From the NCBI GenBank assembly GCA_910575795.1, contig CAJTGE010000024.1, positions 22,122-86,121 on the forward strand: 64,000 bases of DNA. The letters are read 5' to 3'. Shown here piece after piece: positions 1 to 8,453 of this stretch (its first letter is position 1; the number at the start of each line of letters is the position of its first letter). The notes under the pieces are model-generated. The model saw nothing but the letters and a program-made list of their open reading frames with translations, was not told where the DNA came from and ran no database searches. The stretch comes from Clostridiaceae bacterium. Its GTDB lineage: Bacteria; Bacillota; Clostridia; Lachnospirales; Lachnospiraceae. A program made the translations under genes and the position numbers.

Positions 1-7
1 TAGAGGC

Positions 8-25
8 GCCGGCGGCCTTCCCGCG
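8..25. repeat. Arm of a GC-rich hairpin repeat
   Basis: Fifteen bases (11-25, GGCGGCCTTCCCGCG) recur exactly at 48011-48025, where they form the right arm of a hairpin. The copy at the window edge is partial, so its other arm may lie outside. It resembles the outer ends of the larger GC-rich palindromes at 22.1, 36.0 and 41.2 kb (GGCGGCCCCCTCAC). The rest of 26-138 shows nothing beyond the leader of the first gene. Confidence 0.45.
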
Positions 26-138
26 GCTCTGTTTATGTTTATAACATTAGGTGTAGACAGCGCCATGTCCCGAATACGCCCGGGATGCTGCAGACGGATC
101 CCATTCCATTCAAAATACAGACACAGGAGTTGTTACCA

Positions 139-2382
139 ATGAAAAATCAGGAACAGTTCAAGCGGCTCATCCGGGCTGCTTTTTGTTTTGCCCTGCTTTT
201 TGTCCATGCCATACTTTTCTGGCATGTGTGGAGGCGGTTTTACAGCCCGTTTATGGAAACGGAATACTGGCGGCGGGGGCATATGATGATCGTGGCCTTT
301 TATCTGTTCTGGGCCTTTTTGCTGCCGCGGATTTACGGGGGCTGGAGAGTGGGGTACCTGCGGGTCTTCCATATTGTATATTCACAGGGGCTGGGCCTGG
401 CGCTGGCGGATCTGCTGATTTACAGCCTGATTGTCCTGCTGACCAAGCGCGTGACAGATCCGGGTCCTCTGCTACTGATGTTTCTGGTTCAGATGTCGGC
501 TATTGTGCTCTGGGGGGTGCTCTGTACCGGGATTTATCTGCGCATCTATCCGCCGCGGCGCGTGCTTCTGGTATATGGAGGCCGGCCGGCGGCGGGGCTT
601 ATGAAAAAGATCAGTACGCGGGCCGATCGCTTTGTGATCGGGGATACAGCGCATATTTCAGAGGGAATGGCGCGGATTGAGGAAAAGATCAGACATTACC
701 AGGGGGTGGTGCTCTGCGATATTCCCAGCCATGAACGGAATGCAATTTTGAAATACTGCTACGGGAAAGGGATCCGCAGTTATACGACGCCCAAGATTTC
801 GGATCTGCTCATCCGCAGCGCGGAGAGCCAGCACATGTTTGATACGCCGCTCCTGCTTTCCAGAAATACAGGGCTGACGATTGAGCAGAGGCTTTTAAAA
901 CGGGCGGTGGATCTGGCGCTTTCCCTGCTGGCGCTTTTGCCCGCGCTTCTGGTGATGGGCGCGACGGCGCTTTGCATCAAGGCAGAGGATGGCGGACGCG
1001 TGATCTATAAGCAGAAGAGGCTGACAATGGACGGAAAGGCATTTTTTGTGTACAAATTCCGCAGTATGCGGGAGGATGCGGAAAAGGACGGGGTGGCGAG
1101 GCTGGCGGGGGAGAAGGATGAGCGGATCACGAAGGTCGGAAGTGTGATACGGGCGTTGCGCCTGGACGAGCTGCCGCAGCTTTTCAATATCCTGAAGGGC
1201 GACATGAGCATCGTGGGGCCCAGGCCGGAGCGGCCGGAGATCGCAGGGCAGTATGAGGCGGCGATCCCGGAATTCGTGTACCGGCTTAAGGTCAAGGCGG
1301 GCCTGACAGGGTATGCGCAGGTGTATGGGAAATACAATACGACGGCGTATGACAAGCTGAAGCTGGATCTGATGTACATCCAGAATTACAGCCTCCGGCT
1401 GGATTTTGAGATCATGTTGAAAACCGTGCAGATCCTGTTTATGAAGGAGTGTACGGAGGGCGTGGGAGAGGGAGAGACGACGGCCCTGCGCGCGGCGGGA
1501 GAGGCCGGGACAGGGCGCGGGACGCAGGAGAGGCCCGGGGGTGCGGATGAATACAGTAACAGGAGCAATTTCAGCCCTGCGATAGAATATAAGGGCGGGG
1601 AGATAGCCGGGAATGGGGAGGAGAGGATGGAAAAGGGAATTGTTTCAATTATTACGCCCTGCTACAACGGCGCGAAATACCTGTCCGAAACCATGGAGTC
1701 TGTGATTTCCCAGACCTATGCGGACTGGGAGATGTTTGTGGTTGACGACGGCTCTGAGGACGGTTCGGCAGAGCTTGCCAGGGGCTATGCGGCAAAGGAT
1801 CCGCGGATCCGTTTGATTTGCCAGGAAAATGCGGGCTCTGCCGCGGCGCGCAATCACGGGATCCGGCTTGCCAAAGGGCAGTATATCGCCCTGCTTGACG
1901 CAGACGATCTGTGGGCGCCGGAATTTCTGGAAAAGCAGCTTGCATTTATGAAACAGAAACAGGCGGCCTGCGTGTACTGTTCCTATGCGCGGATCGATGA
2001 GCGCTCGCAGGAAATCCTGCGCCCGACGATTGCCAGAAAAGTGGTCACGGCAAAGAATATGAGGATCCGGAATTACATAGGCTGCCTTTCCGGCTTATAT
2101 GACCGATCGCGCGGGGGAACGATTTATCTGCGCGAGGAGCTAAGGAGCATCCGCGATGATTACGCGTATTGGATCGACGTTGTGAACGTGGACGGCCGGG
2201 CGTATGGAAATCCGGAGATACTGGCAAAGTACCGGGTGCTGCCGGGCTCCACGACGGGAAATAAAAGGAAGCTGGTACGGAAACAGTATTTGTTTTACCG
2301 GAAGTATCTTAAGCTGAACCCGGTCAGGAGCCTGTGCAATGTGGCGGTGTGGGCGGTTGCGGGGCTGACGAAATTTAAGTGA
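139..2382 (+). CDS. Polyprenyl-phosphate sugar-1-phosphate transferase fused to a GT2 glycosyltransferase
   Basis: Predicted to start polysaccharide synthesis by moving a sugar phosphate onto undecaprenyl phosphate, with a second glycosyltransferase on the same chain. The start at 139 has AGGAG just upstream; an in-frame ATG at 85 lacks one. Residues 1-250 hold several membrane helices. The bacterial sugar transferase domain spans about 254-435, with KFRSM, the catalytic-type RLDELPQ and VGPRPE. A Gly/Glu-rich linker (about 436-496) leads to a GT2 domain from residue 497 (ITPCYNG, LDADDLW). Such initiating enzymes normally end soon after FMKESTEG-like residues, so the 747-residue length is unusual. 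The GT2 half has its own ATG and ribosome binding site. It heads the cluster. Family assignment is firm; the sugar is unknown. Confidence 0.88.
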   Translation: MKNQEQFKRLIRAAFCFALLFVHAILFWHVWRRFYSPFMETEYWRRGHMMIVAFYLFWAFLLPRIYGGWRVGYLRVFHIVYSQGLGLALADLLIYSLIVLLTKRVTDPGPLLLMFLVQMSAIVLWGVLCTGIYLRIYPPRRVLLVYGGRPAAGLMKKISTRADRFVIGDTAHISEGMARIEEKIRHYQGVVLCDIPSHERNAILKYCYGKGIRSYTTPKISDLLIRSAESQHMFDTPLLLSRNTGLTIEQRLLKRAVDLALSLLALLPALLVMGATALCIKAEDGGRVIYKQKRLTMDGKAFFVYKFRSMREDAEKDGVARLAGEKDERITKVGSVIRALRLDELPQLFNILKGDMSIVGPRPERPEIAGQYEAAIPEFVYRLKVKAGLTGYAQVYGKYNTTAYDKLKLDLMYIQNYSLRLDFEIMLKTVQILFMKECTEGVGEGETTALRAAGEAGTGRGTQERPGGADEYSNRSNFSPAIEYKGGEIAGNGEERMEKGIVSIITPCYNGAKYLSETMESVISQTYADWEMFVVDDGSEDGSAELARGYAAKDPRIRLICQENAGSAAARNHGIRLAKGQYIALLDADDLWAPEFLEKQLAFMKQKQAACVYCSYARIDERSQEILRPTIARKVVTAKNMRIRNYIGCLSGLYDRSRGGTIYLREELRSIRDDYAYWIDVVNVDGRAYGNPEILAKYRVLPGSTTGNKRKLVRKQYLFYRKYLKLNPVRSLCNVAVWAVAGLTKFK
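1615..1629 (+). promoter_or_regulatory. Internal ribosome binding site and start codon for the GT2 half
   Basis: GGAGG at 1617-1621 lies 5 bases before an in-frame ATG at 1627, exactly where the GT2 domain begins (MEKGIVSIITPCYN). The GT2 domain could therefore also be made as a separate 252-residue protein. This suggests two formerly separate genes joined by loss of a stop codon. Confidence 0.6.
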
Positions 2383-2428
2383 GCAAGATGCCAAAGGGCG
2401 AGCCGCCCAGCAATGATAATGAGGCGAA

Positions 2429-3586
2429 ATGGCAGACGTTGGATTCCGGTTTATCCGGAACAGGGTATATGAGATGGAGAAATTCGGAGAAGATTTAATC
2501 AGTATTATCATTCCTGTTTATAACTCGGCAGGCACACTGAGACGATGTATGGATTCTATCGTGAACCAGACCTACGGGCGGCTGGAGATTATTTTGGTGG
2601 AGAGCGCGTCCGTGGACGGCTCAGCAGCGCTTTGTGATGCATATGCCAAGCAGGACAAGCGGGTTAAAGTCATACATCAGCAGGAAAGGAAGGGCCTTTC
2701 AAACGCGAGGAATACGGGGCTTACATACGCATCAGGGCCTTATGTCGGTTTCGTTGACAGCGATGACTGGGTTGCATGCGATATGTATGAAGCATTGCTG
2801 CAGCTTATGAAGAAGGAAATGGCGGATATTGCATGCGGGCGTGTGATTCGGGTTTCGGATCAGGGCTGTGCTCCTATTTGTAAAGGCCGGGGCCGGGAGT
2901 TGGAATCCGGGGCTCAGGGCCGGGAGCCGACGTCAGCAAAGCGCAGGCCGGAGCCCTCTTACCGGGTTTATACGCAGGATGATTTCGCGAAGCTGTATTT
3001 CCGGGCGCATTCTAACCAGACGGTCCATTATGTCTGGAATAAGCTTTATACGGCAAAAACCGCGAAGCAGATGGTATTTCCGGAAGGGTTGATTGCCGAG
3101 GATGTGGAAGGCTTTTTCCTTGCATTGCTGCACGCGGATAAAATTGTTGACGCAGACATGGATGTTTACTATTACTGGTATAACCAAAACGGCTTGTCCA
3201 GCGAGTGGTTTTCCAAAAAACAGATGGATATTGCAGCGGTATGGAAGCATGTCTGGGAGTATTGTATACAGTATGGAAAGGACGGCTGGGTATATTATGC
3301 GGAAATCAATTATTACAGGGCCTTTTTCGGTTTGCTGTGCAGGATGATACGCAGCGGAAAGAGCAGTGAATTTCCGGAGGAGAAGGAGTATTTACTTACA
3401 AATTTCCGAAAATCGTATGGGAGGCTGATGAGATTTCCCCTGCCAGCGGGCAGAAAGGCTCTGATGACGGCTATGTATGTCCATTTCGGGATGACGGAGC
3501 GGCTCGTCCGGGTCGGAGAACGGATAGCCGGGATAATGGGTATTAAGATAAAGCATGGACAGGTACGCAGGGGGAGAGGAAGATGA
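2429..3586 (+). CDS. Family 2 glycosyltransferase
   Basis: A GT-A fold glycosyltransferase expected to add one sugar to the lipid-linked repeat unit at the inner membrane face. The N-terminal nucleotide-sugar domain has ISIIIPVYNS and the metal-binding GFVDSDDW. The C-terminal third is variable, as usual for acceptor-binding regions. ATG 2429 has a weak GAGG upstream; an in-frame ATG at 2474 (MEKFGEDL) sits closer to the conserved domain and is an equally good start. An insert around residues 150-175 is rich in Arg/Gly/Glu and looks non-conserved. The stop overlaps the next start by 4 bases, so the genes are probably translationally coupled. Donor and acceptor cannot be told from sequence. 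Confidence 0.85.
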   Translation: MADVGFRFIRNRVYEMEKFGEDLISIIIPVYNSAGTLRRCMDSIVNQTYGRLEIILVESASVDGSAALCDAYAKQDKRVKVIHQQERKGLSNARNTGLTYASGPYVGFVDSDDWVACDMYEALLQLMKKEMADIACGRVIRVSDQGCAPICKGRGRELESGAQGREPTSAKRRPEPSYRVYTQDDFAKLYFRAHSNQTVHYVWNKLYTAKTAKQMVFPEGLIAEDVEGFFLALLHADKIVDADMDVYYYWYNQNGLSSEWFSKKQMDIAAVWKHVWEYCIQYGKDGWVYYAEINYYRAFFGLLCRMIRSGKSSEFPEEKEYLLTNFRKSYGRLMRFPLPAGRKALMTAMYVHFGMTERLVRVGERIAGIMGIKIKHGQVRRGRGR

Positions 3587-4569
3587 TCATTACAAGAGCG
3601 CCGTTCAGGGTGAGCTTTTGCGGCGGGGGGAGCGATCTTCCCGGTTTTTTTGAGAAATACGGAGGCTGTGTTTTAAGCGCAACGATCCGGAAATATATGT
3701 ATCTGACGATCCATAACTGTTTTTATAAGAATGAGATTGTGCTGAAATATTCCAAAACAGAGACGGTAAAGGATTTTTCGGAGATTGAACACAGGATTTT
3801 CAGGCAGTGCCTTGCGGATTTTAATATCCGGGGTGTGGAAATTTCGAGTATGAGCGATATTCCGGCGGGAACGGGGATGGGGTCTTCCAGCGCGTTTACC
3901 GTGGCGCTTCTCCATCTTCTGCACACGTATAAGGGAGAGTATGTTTCAAAGTATAAGCTGGCGAAGGAGGCGTGCGATGTAGAGATCCGGAAGCTGGGCG
4001 CTCCGATTGGGAAACAGGATCAGTTTGCCGCGGCCTTTGGGGGATTGAATTTTTATGAGTTTCTCCCGAACGGATTTGTAAGTGTAGAGTCCATTATCAT
4101 GGCTTCCGGAAGCTTTAGGAAGCTGGAGGCGCGCCTGATGCTCTTTTACCTGGGAGGAGTACATTCGGCATCCGCTATCCTGAGAGAACAGTCTGAAAAT
4201 CTGGAACGGGCGGACAGGGCCGCAGTGCAGCAAAAGATGTGCAGCCTGGCGCGGACACTTAAGGAGGAACTGCAAAAGAACCATGTGGATGCAGTGGGCG
4301 GGCTTCTGCATGAGAATTGGCAATTAAAAAAATCCCTGTCTTCCGGTATTTCCAGTCCGGCTATTGATGAGATTTACCAGAAAGCTATTCAGGCAGGCGC
4401 GCTGGGAGGGAAGCTTCTGGGGGCAGGCGGAGCCGGGTTTATGCTTTTTTATGTGCCGGAGGAAAAGCAGGGCGCGGTGCGCGCCGCTTTATCGGATCTC
4501 AGGGAAATGGAGTTTGAGCTGGATAATTCGGGGGCGTCGATTATTCATGTGGACAGAGAGTTTATCTGA
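3583..4569 (+). CDS. hddA: GHMP-family heptose 7-phosphate kinase (HddA-like)
   Basis: Likely phosphorylates D-glycero-D-manno-heptose 7-phosphate at C1, the second step toward GDP-heptose. The start ITRAPFRVSFCGGGSD is typical of this GHMP branch. The ATP-binding loop PAGTGMGSSSAF is near residue 95 and the C-terminal GAGGAGF near 277. The length of 328 residues fits. Three neighbours supply the isomerase, phosphatase and nucleotidyltransferase of the same route, which raises confidence over a generic sugar kinase (fucokinase-like enzymes are the main alternative). It overlaps the preceding gene by 4 bases and is followed after 11 bases by the SDR gene. Confidence 0.82.
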   Translation: MIITRAPFRVSFCGGGSDLPGFFEKYGGCVLSATIRKYMYLTIHNCFYKNEIVLKYSKTETVKDFSEIEHRIFRQCLADFNIRGVEISSMSDIPAGTGMGSSSAFTVALLHLLHTYKGEYVSKYKLAKEACDVEIRKLGAPIGKQDQFAAAFGGLNFYEFLPNGFVSVESIIMASGSFRKLEARLMLFYLGGVHSASAILREQSENLERADRAAVQQKMCSLARTLKEELQKNHVDAVGGLLHENWQLKKSLSSGISSPAIDEIYQKAIQAGALGGKLLGAGGAGFMLFYVPEEKQGAVRAALSDLREMEFELDNSGASIIHVDREFI

Positions 4570-4580
4570 CGGAGGTAAAA

Positions 4581-5579
4581 ATGAGGATATTGGTTGCCGG
4601 TGGAGCCGGCTTCATAGGAAGCCATTTGGCGGACAGGCTGCTTGATGAAGGCCATGATGTGATATGCGCGGATAAATTAGTGTTTGGGGACAGAAATATC
4701 CGGGCGTTTTTGTCCGGCAGGGAGGCCGGGAAGGCCGGACGGTTCCGGTTCTATGAGATGGATCTGGCCGGGCAGGAGAATGTAAACCGCCTGTTTTCCG
4801 AAAATCGGATAGACGCGGTTTACCATCTGGCCGCCAATTCCGACATCCAAAAAGGGGGACGGGAGCCGTCGATCGATTTTAACGACACATTTCTTACAAC
4901 CAGGGCCCTTTTGGAGTCTATGCGGACGGCTGGGGTGAAACGGCTTTTTTTCGCGTCTACATCGGCTGTTTACGGGGAAATGCCGGACATTGCCCTGACG
5001 GAGGGGACAGGAGGGCTCATGCCGGTTTCCTATTACGGAGGGGCGAAGCTCGCGTCAGAGGCCCTGATTTCTTCGTATGTGTCTATGTGCGATATGAGCG
5101 CCGTGATCTTCCGTTTTCCCAATGTGATTGGGCCGCGCTTAACGCATGGGGTCATTTATGATTTCATAAAGAAATTGAGGGCAAATCCCCAGCGGCTTGA
5201 AATATTGGGAGACGGAAGGCAGTGCAAGCCCTATATTTACGTACACGATCTCGTTGAGGCGGTCATGAAACTGACGAAAGAGTGGAAGCCGGGGGAAGCT
5301 CTCTATAACATCAGCGTAAAAGGAGAGGGAACCGCGGTGACGCGGATTGCGGAGATCGTGGCAGAGGAGATGGGAATCACGGGCCCCCAATTTGTTTATA
5401 CAGGCGGCGAACGTGGTTGGAAGGGGGACGTCCCGAGGTTTGGGTATGATATCTCAAAGGTTCTTGCCACAGGATGGGCGCCGCGCCTGTCCTCCGACGC
5501 GGCGGTCAGGCAGACGGCGAGGGATATGATAGGCGGTCATTCAGGCGGTCTGGATGTCTACCAGAATGGAAACACATGA
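4581..5579 (+). CDS. NAD-dependent epimerase/dehydratase (extended SDR)
   Basis: A nucleotide-sugar-modifying short-chain dehydrogenase of 332 residues. The Rossmann motif GGAGFIGSH is at residues 6-14 and the catalytic YxxxK is in YYGGAK, with a Ser/Thr-rich stretch FASTSAVYGE before it. Extended SDRs of this type perform 4-epimerisation, 4,6-dehydration or reduction of NDP-sugars. Its position between the heptose kinase and the heptose nucleotidyltransferase suggests it may act on GDP-heptose (for example toward a 6-deoxy or epimerised heptose), but this is inference; a UDP-glucose/galactose 4-epimerase role is the main alternative. AGGAGG-like GGAGG precedes the ATG. Confidence 0.8.
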   Translation: MRILVAGGAGFIGSHLADRLLDEGHDVICADKLVFGDRNIRAFLSGREAGKAGRFRFYEMDLAGQENVNRLFSENRIDAVYHLAANSDIQKGGREPSIDFNDTFLTTRALLESMRTAGVKRLFFASTSAVYGEMPDIALTEGTGGLMPVSYYGGAKLASEALISSYVSMCDMSAVIFRFPNVIGPRLTHGVIYDFIKKLRANPQRLEILGDGRQCKPYIYVHDLVEAVMKLTKEWKPGEALYNISVKGEGTAVTRIAEIVAEEMGITGPQFVYTGGERGWKGDVPRFGYDISKVLATGWAPRLSSDAAVRQTARDMIGGHSGGLDVYQNGNT

Positions 5580-5665
5580 TGAAAACAGCCGCTTAGCATA
5601 CGGGTATCTACGAAACGCTGTACTGGCGGGCGGGAAGGCGGCAGAAACAGAATGGAGTGTGTGGA

Positions 5666-7054
5666 ATGAGGGCAGTGATCATGGCCGGAGGCCTGGGGAC
5701 TAGGCTTGGGCCGGCAGCCGCAGATATACCAAAACCCATGCTTCCCATCATGGGAAAACCGATCCTGGAATATCAGATAGAAAGCCTGAAAAACAGCGGC
5801 GTGGATGTAATAACGCTGGTGATCGGCCATTTGGGCCATCTGATCCGGGAATATTGTTCGGACGGAAGCAAATGGGGCGTCAGAATCGAATACATTTCAG
5901 AGGATCAGCCTCTGGGGACAGCGGGCGCCCTGTATTATCTTAAGGGGAAAGTCAGGGAAGATTTTCTTTTGCTGTACGGGGATCTGATGCTGGATGTGGA
6001 CTGGAACCGTTTTATGGAGTTTCACAGACGGCATAACGCTTTGATCACGCTGTATGGACACCCGAACGGGCACCCGTATGACAGCGACGCGCTGGTGGTG
6101 GACGGGGATGGCAGGGTTATAAGGATAGAGGCAAAGAACACGGACAGGGGCTTAGAATGCCGCAATTTTGTGAATGCCGGGATATACTGCGCGTCTCCCG
6201 GATTGCTGGATGCAATCCGGCGGCCTGAGAAGATGGATCTGGAAAAAGGGGTAATTGCAAAACTTCTGCCTGGTAAAAACGTTTTTTCATACCGTTGTAC
6301 AGAGTATATAAAGGATATGGGCACTCCGGAGCGCCTAAAGGCCGTGTCAGCCGATGTGAAAAACGGGATTGTCGCTGCGAGAAATATGAAAAACAAACAG
6401 CGGGCAGTCTTTCTTGACCGGGACGGAACCGTGAATGTGTGGAAGGGATTCATCCGTTCCAGAAGCCAGCTTGAATTATTGCCGGGCGCGGCAAAGGGGA
6501 TCCGCAAGATAAACGCTTCCCCTTACCTTACGATTGTGGCGACCAACCAGCCTGTGGCCGCGCGGGGGGAATGCACGCTTAAAGAGCTTGCACAGATTCA
6601 TATAAGGCTGGAAGCCCTACTCGGGCAGGAGGGCGCATATATTGATGATCTGTTTTTCTGCCCGCATCATCCTGACAGGGGATTTGAGGGAGAGATTCCG
6701 GAACTGAAAACAGACTGTACGTGCAGGAAACCCAAAACCGGGATGCTCTCCAGGGCGGCTGAACTATACAACATTGATTTAAGCCGCTCATGGTATATCG
6801 GGGATACGACCGTTGATATCCAGACCGGAAAAAATGCGGGGATGAGAACGATATTGCTGCATACAGGGGAAGCGGGAAAAGACAGGAAATATGACGCATG
6901 GCCGGATTATGAGGCGGAAAACCTTTCCGGGGCGGCAGACATTATTTTACAAAACGAATACAGAGAACGCGCGGACAAGGAGGATACCTTTGGATTACAG
7001 ACAGAAGCTGCGGGCGTATTTAAACAGGGAAATTCAGGCGCTGGAGAGCCTTGA
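5666..7054 (+). CDS. Bifunctional heptose-1-phosphate nucleotidyltransferase / heptose bisphosphatase (HddC-GmhB fusion)
   Basis: Two enzymes of GDP-heptose synthesis on one 462-residue chain. Residues 1-235 are a sugar nucleotidyltransferase (AGGLGTRL signature, PKPMLP, then LLYGD) that would join heptose 1-phosphate to GTP. Residues from about 245 are a HAD phosphatase of the GmhB type: FLDRDGTVN, the zinc-binding CPHHPD...CTC loop, RKPKTGM and the acidic IGDTTVD. GmhB removes the C7 phosphate before nucleotide transfer. ATG 5666 has GGAG 8 bases upstream; a GTG at 5657 would add three residues. The end overlaps gmhA by 65 bases. The same activities are separate proteins in the characterised S-layer heptose pathway. 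Nucleotide specificity (GTP rather than another NTP) is inferred from the HddC/mannose-1-P-guanylyltransferase resemblance. Confidence 0.85.
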   Translation: MRAVIMAGGLGTRLGPAAADIPKPMLPIMGKPILEYQIESLKNSGVDVITLVIGHLGHLIREYCSDGSKWGVRIEYISEDQPLGTAGALYYLKGKVREDFLLLYGDLMLDVDWNRFMEFHRRHNALITLYGHPNGHPYDSDALVVDGDGRVIRIEAKNTDRGLECRNFVNAGIYCASPGLLDAIRRPEKMDLEKGVIAKLLPGKNVFSYRCTEYIKDMGTPERLKAVSADVKNGIVAARNMKNKQRAVFLDRDGTVNVWKGFIRSRSQLELLPGAAKGIRKINASPYLTIVATNQPVAARGECTLKELAQIHIRLEALLGQEGAYIDDLFFCPHHPDRGFEGEIPELKTDCTCRKPKTGMLSRAAELYNIDLSRSWYIGDTTVDIQTGKNAGMRTILLHTGEAGKDRKYDAWPDYEAENLSGAADIILQNEYRERADKEDTFGLQTEAAGVFKQGNSGAGEP

Positions 7055-7547
7055 CATTGAAGCCGTTAATGAGGTCATGAATGTCCTGGAGCGGGCGCGC
7101 TTATCCGGAAAACAGATTTTTATCTGCGGCAATGGGGGGAGCGCCGCCACGGCAAGCCATTTTTGCTGCGATTTTAACAAAGGGGTCAGTGAAAAGCGGA
7201 CCCGGAAATACCATTTTGTATGCCTGAGCGATAACATCCCGACGATGACGGCGATAGCGAACGATATCGGCTATGGGGAGGTGTTCCGTTTCCCTTTAAG
7301 GGGCCGGATCGAGCGGGGGGATGTGCTGATCGGCGTCTCGGGTTCGGGAAATTCTGAGAATGTCGTAAACGCAATGGAATATGCAAAGGAACAAAACGCA
7401 GAAACTATTGCTGTTGTGGGTTATTCAGGGGGAAGGCTGAAACGGATCGCGGATTACAGCATTCATGTGGAAATTAACGATATGCAGATTGCAGAGGATA
7501 TCCACATGATATTGGATCACATGATGATGTATGTGCTGTCGCAGTAA
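6990..7547 (+). CDS. gmhA: Phosphoheptose isomerase (SIS domain)
   Basis: Converts sedoheptulose 7-phosphate to D-glycero-D-manno-heptose 7-phosphate, the entry step of the heptose pathway. The single SIS domain shows FICGNGGSAATASHF and the phosphate-binding GVSGSGNSENV, with the C-terminal helix EDIHMILDHM typical of GmhA. The start is TTG at 6990, chosen because AAGGAGG lies 6 bases upstream and the resulting 185 residues match GmhA length; ORF starts further upstream only add non-homologous residues read out of frame from the preceding gene. It overlaps that gene by 65 bases. Confidence 0.88.
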   Translation: MDYRQKLRAYLNREIQALESLDIEAVNEVMNVLERARLSGKQIFICGNGGSAATASHFCCDFNKGVSEKRTRKYHFVCLSDNIPTMTAIANDIGYGEVFRFPLRGRIERGDVLIGVSGSGNSENVVNAMEYAKEQNAETIAVVGYSGGRLKRIADYSIHVEINDMQIAEDIHMILDHMMMYVLSQ

Positions 7548-7632
7548 ACGTCCCGGGTGTCCGGGCAGCAGGCGGTTACATGGGCAGAGCCGGGGATGGA
7601 TCCGAAAGAGGCGCAGGGAGGGGAAGGACGGG

Positions 7633-8373
7633 ATGATACCGAAAACGATACATTATTGCTGGTTTGGCGGGAAGCCGCTTCCGGAGCTCGCGGTCCGGTG
7701 CATGGAGAGCTGGAGGAGATATTGTCCGGATTATGAGATTGTGGAGTGGAATGAGACGAATTATTCGATTGAGGATGCGTGCCAGTTTGTTTTAGATGCA
7801 TATAGTAACGCGAAATGGGCGTTTGTGAGCGATTATGTGAGGCTCGATGTTGTATACCGCTACGGAGGTATATACCTGGATACGGATGTTGAACTGCTGA
7901 AATGCCCGGAAGAGATATTGAAGGACAGCAGAGGTTTTTTAGGGAGGGAGCAGGATCATTCTGTAAATACAGGTCTGGGCTTTGCCTGTGAGGCAGGAGA
8001 GCCGCTGCTGGAAGAGATGATGGCGCTGTACCGTTCCCTGAAATTTGAAGCGGATGAACTGTCTGATTTTGCCTGCCCTGTTATCAATACCAGAATTTTG
8101 ATGAACCATGGCATGACGGCCGGGGATTGCAAACAGCGAATCAACGGCATCGACATTCTTCCCACGGAGTATCTTTGCCCGGAAAATATGTATACAGGGA
8201 AGTCAAATTATACGGAGCATACAATATCAGTCCATCACTATAATGGGAGCTGGCTGTCGGAGAGGGAGCGAAAAAAGATAAGGAGGATGGTATGGATTAA
8301 AAAAAGGCTGCCAGAGAGCGCTGTTGCTTTTTTTCGCAGGAGTCTGAGGATAATGAGAGGCGCAGTACAATAG
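7633..8373 (+). CDS. GT32-type glycosyltransferase
   Basis: Begins IPKTIHYCWFGGKPLP, the hallmark of capsular glycosyltransferases of the GT32 / DXD-sugar-binding family. The DXD motif is in YGGIYLDTDVEL near residue 82, preceded by SDYVRLDVVYRYGG. The protein has 246 residues, the usual length. ATG 7633 follows a GGAGGGGAAGG stretch; upstream in-frame codons lack homology. It would add one sugar to the repeat unit on the cytoplasmic face. The gene lies 85 bases after gmhA with no terminator seen between. Sugar specificity is not predictable. Confidence 0.85.
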   Translation: MIPKTIHYCWFGGKPLPELAVRCMESWRRYCPDYEIVEWNETNYSIEDACQFVLDAYSNAKWAFVSDYVRLDVVYRYGGIYLDTDVELLKCPEEILKDSRGFLGREQDHSVNTGLGFACEAGEPLLEEMMALYRSLKFEADELSDFACPVINTRILMNHGMTAGDCKQRINGIDILPTEYLCPENMYTGKSNYTEHTISVHHYNGSWLSERERKKIRRMVWIKKRLPESAVAFFRRSLRIMRGAVQ

Positions 8374-8453
8374 TCTGGCACAAAAAGACAGATGGCAAAA
8401 GATTTGCTGCAAAGTGGCAAACATGCAGGGAAACAGAAAGAGATACATACAAT

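Noticed and set aside
5657..5665. GTG start for the HddC-GmhB fusion
   Set aside because: The ATG nine bases later has better spacing to GGAG and starts right at the conserved domain.
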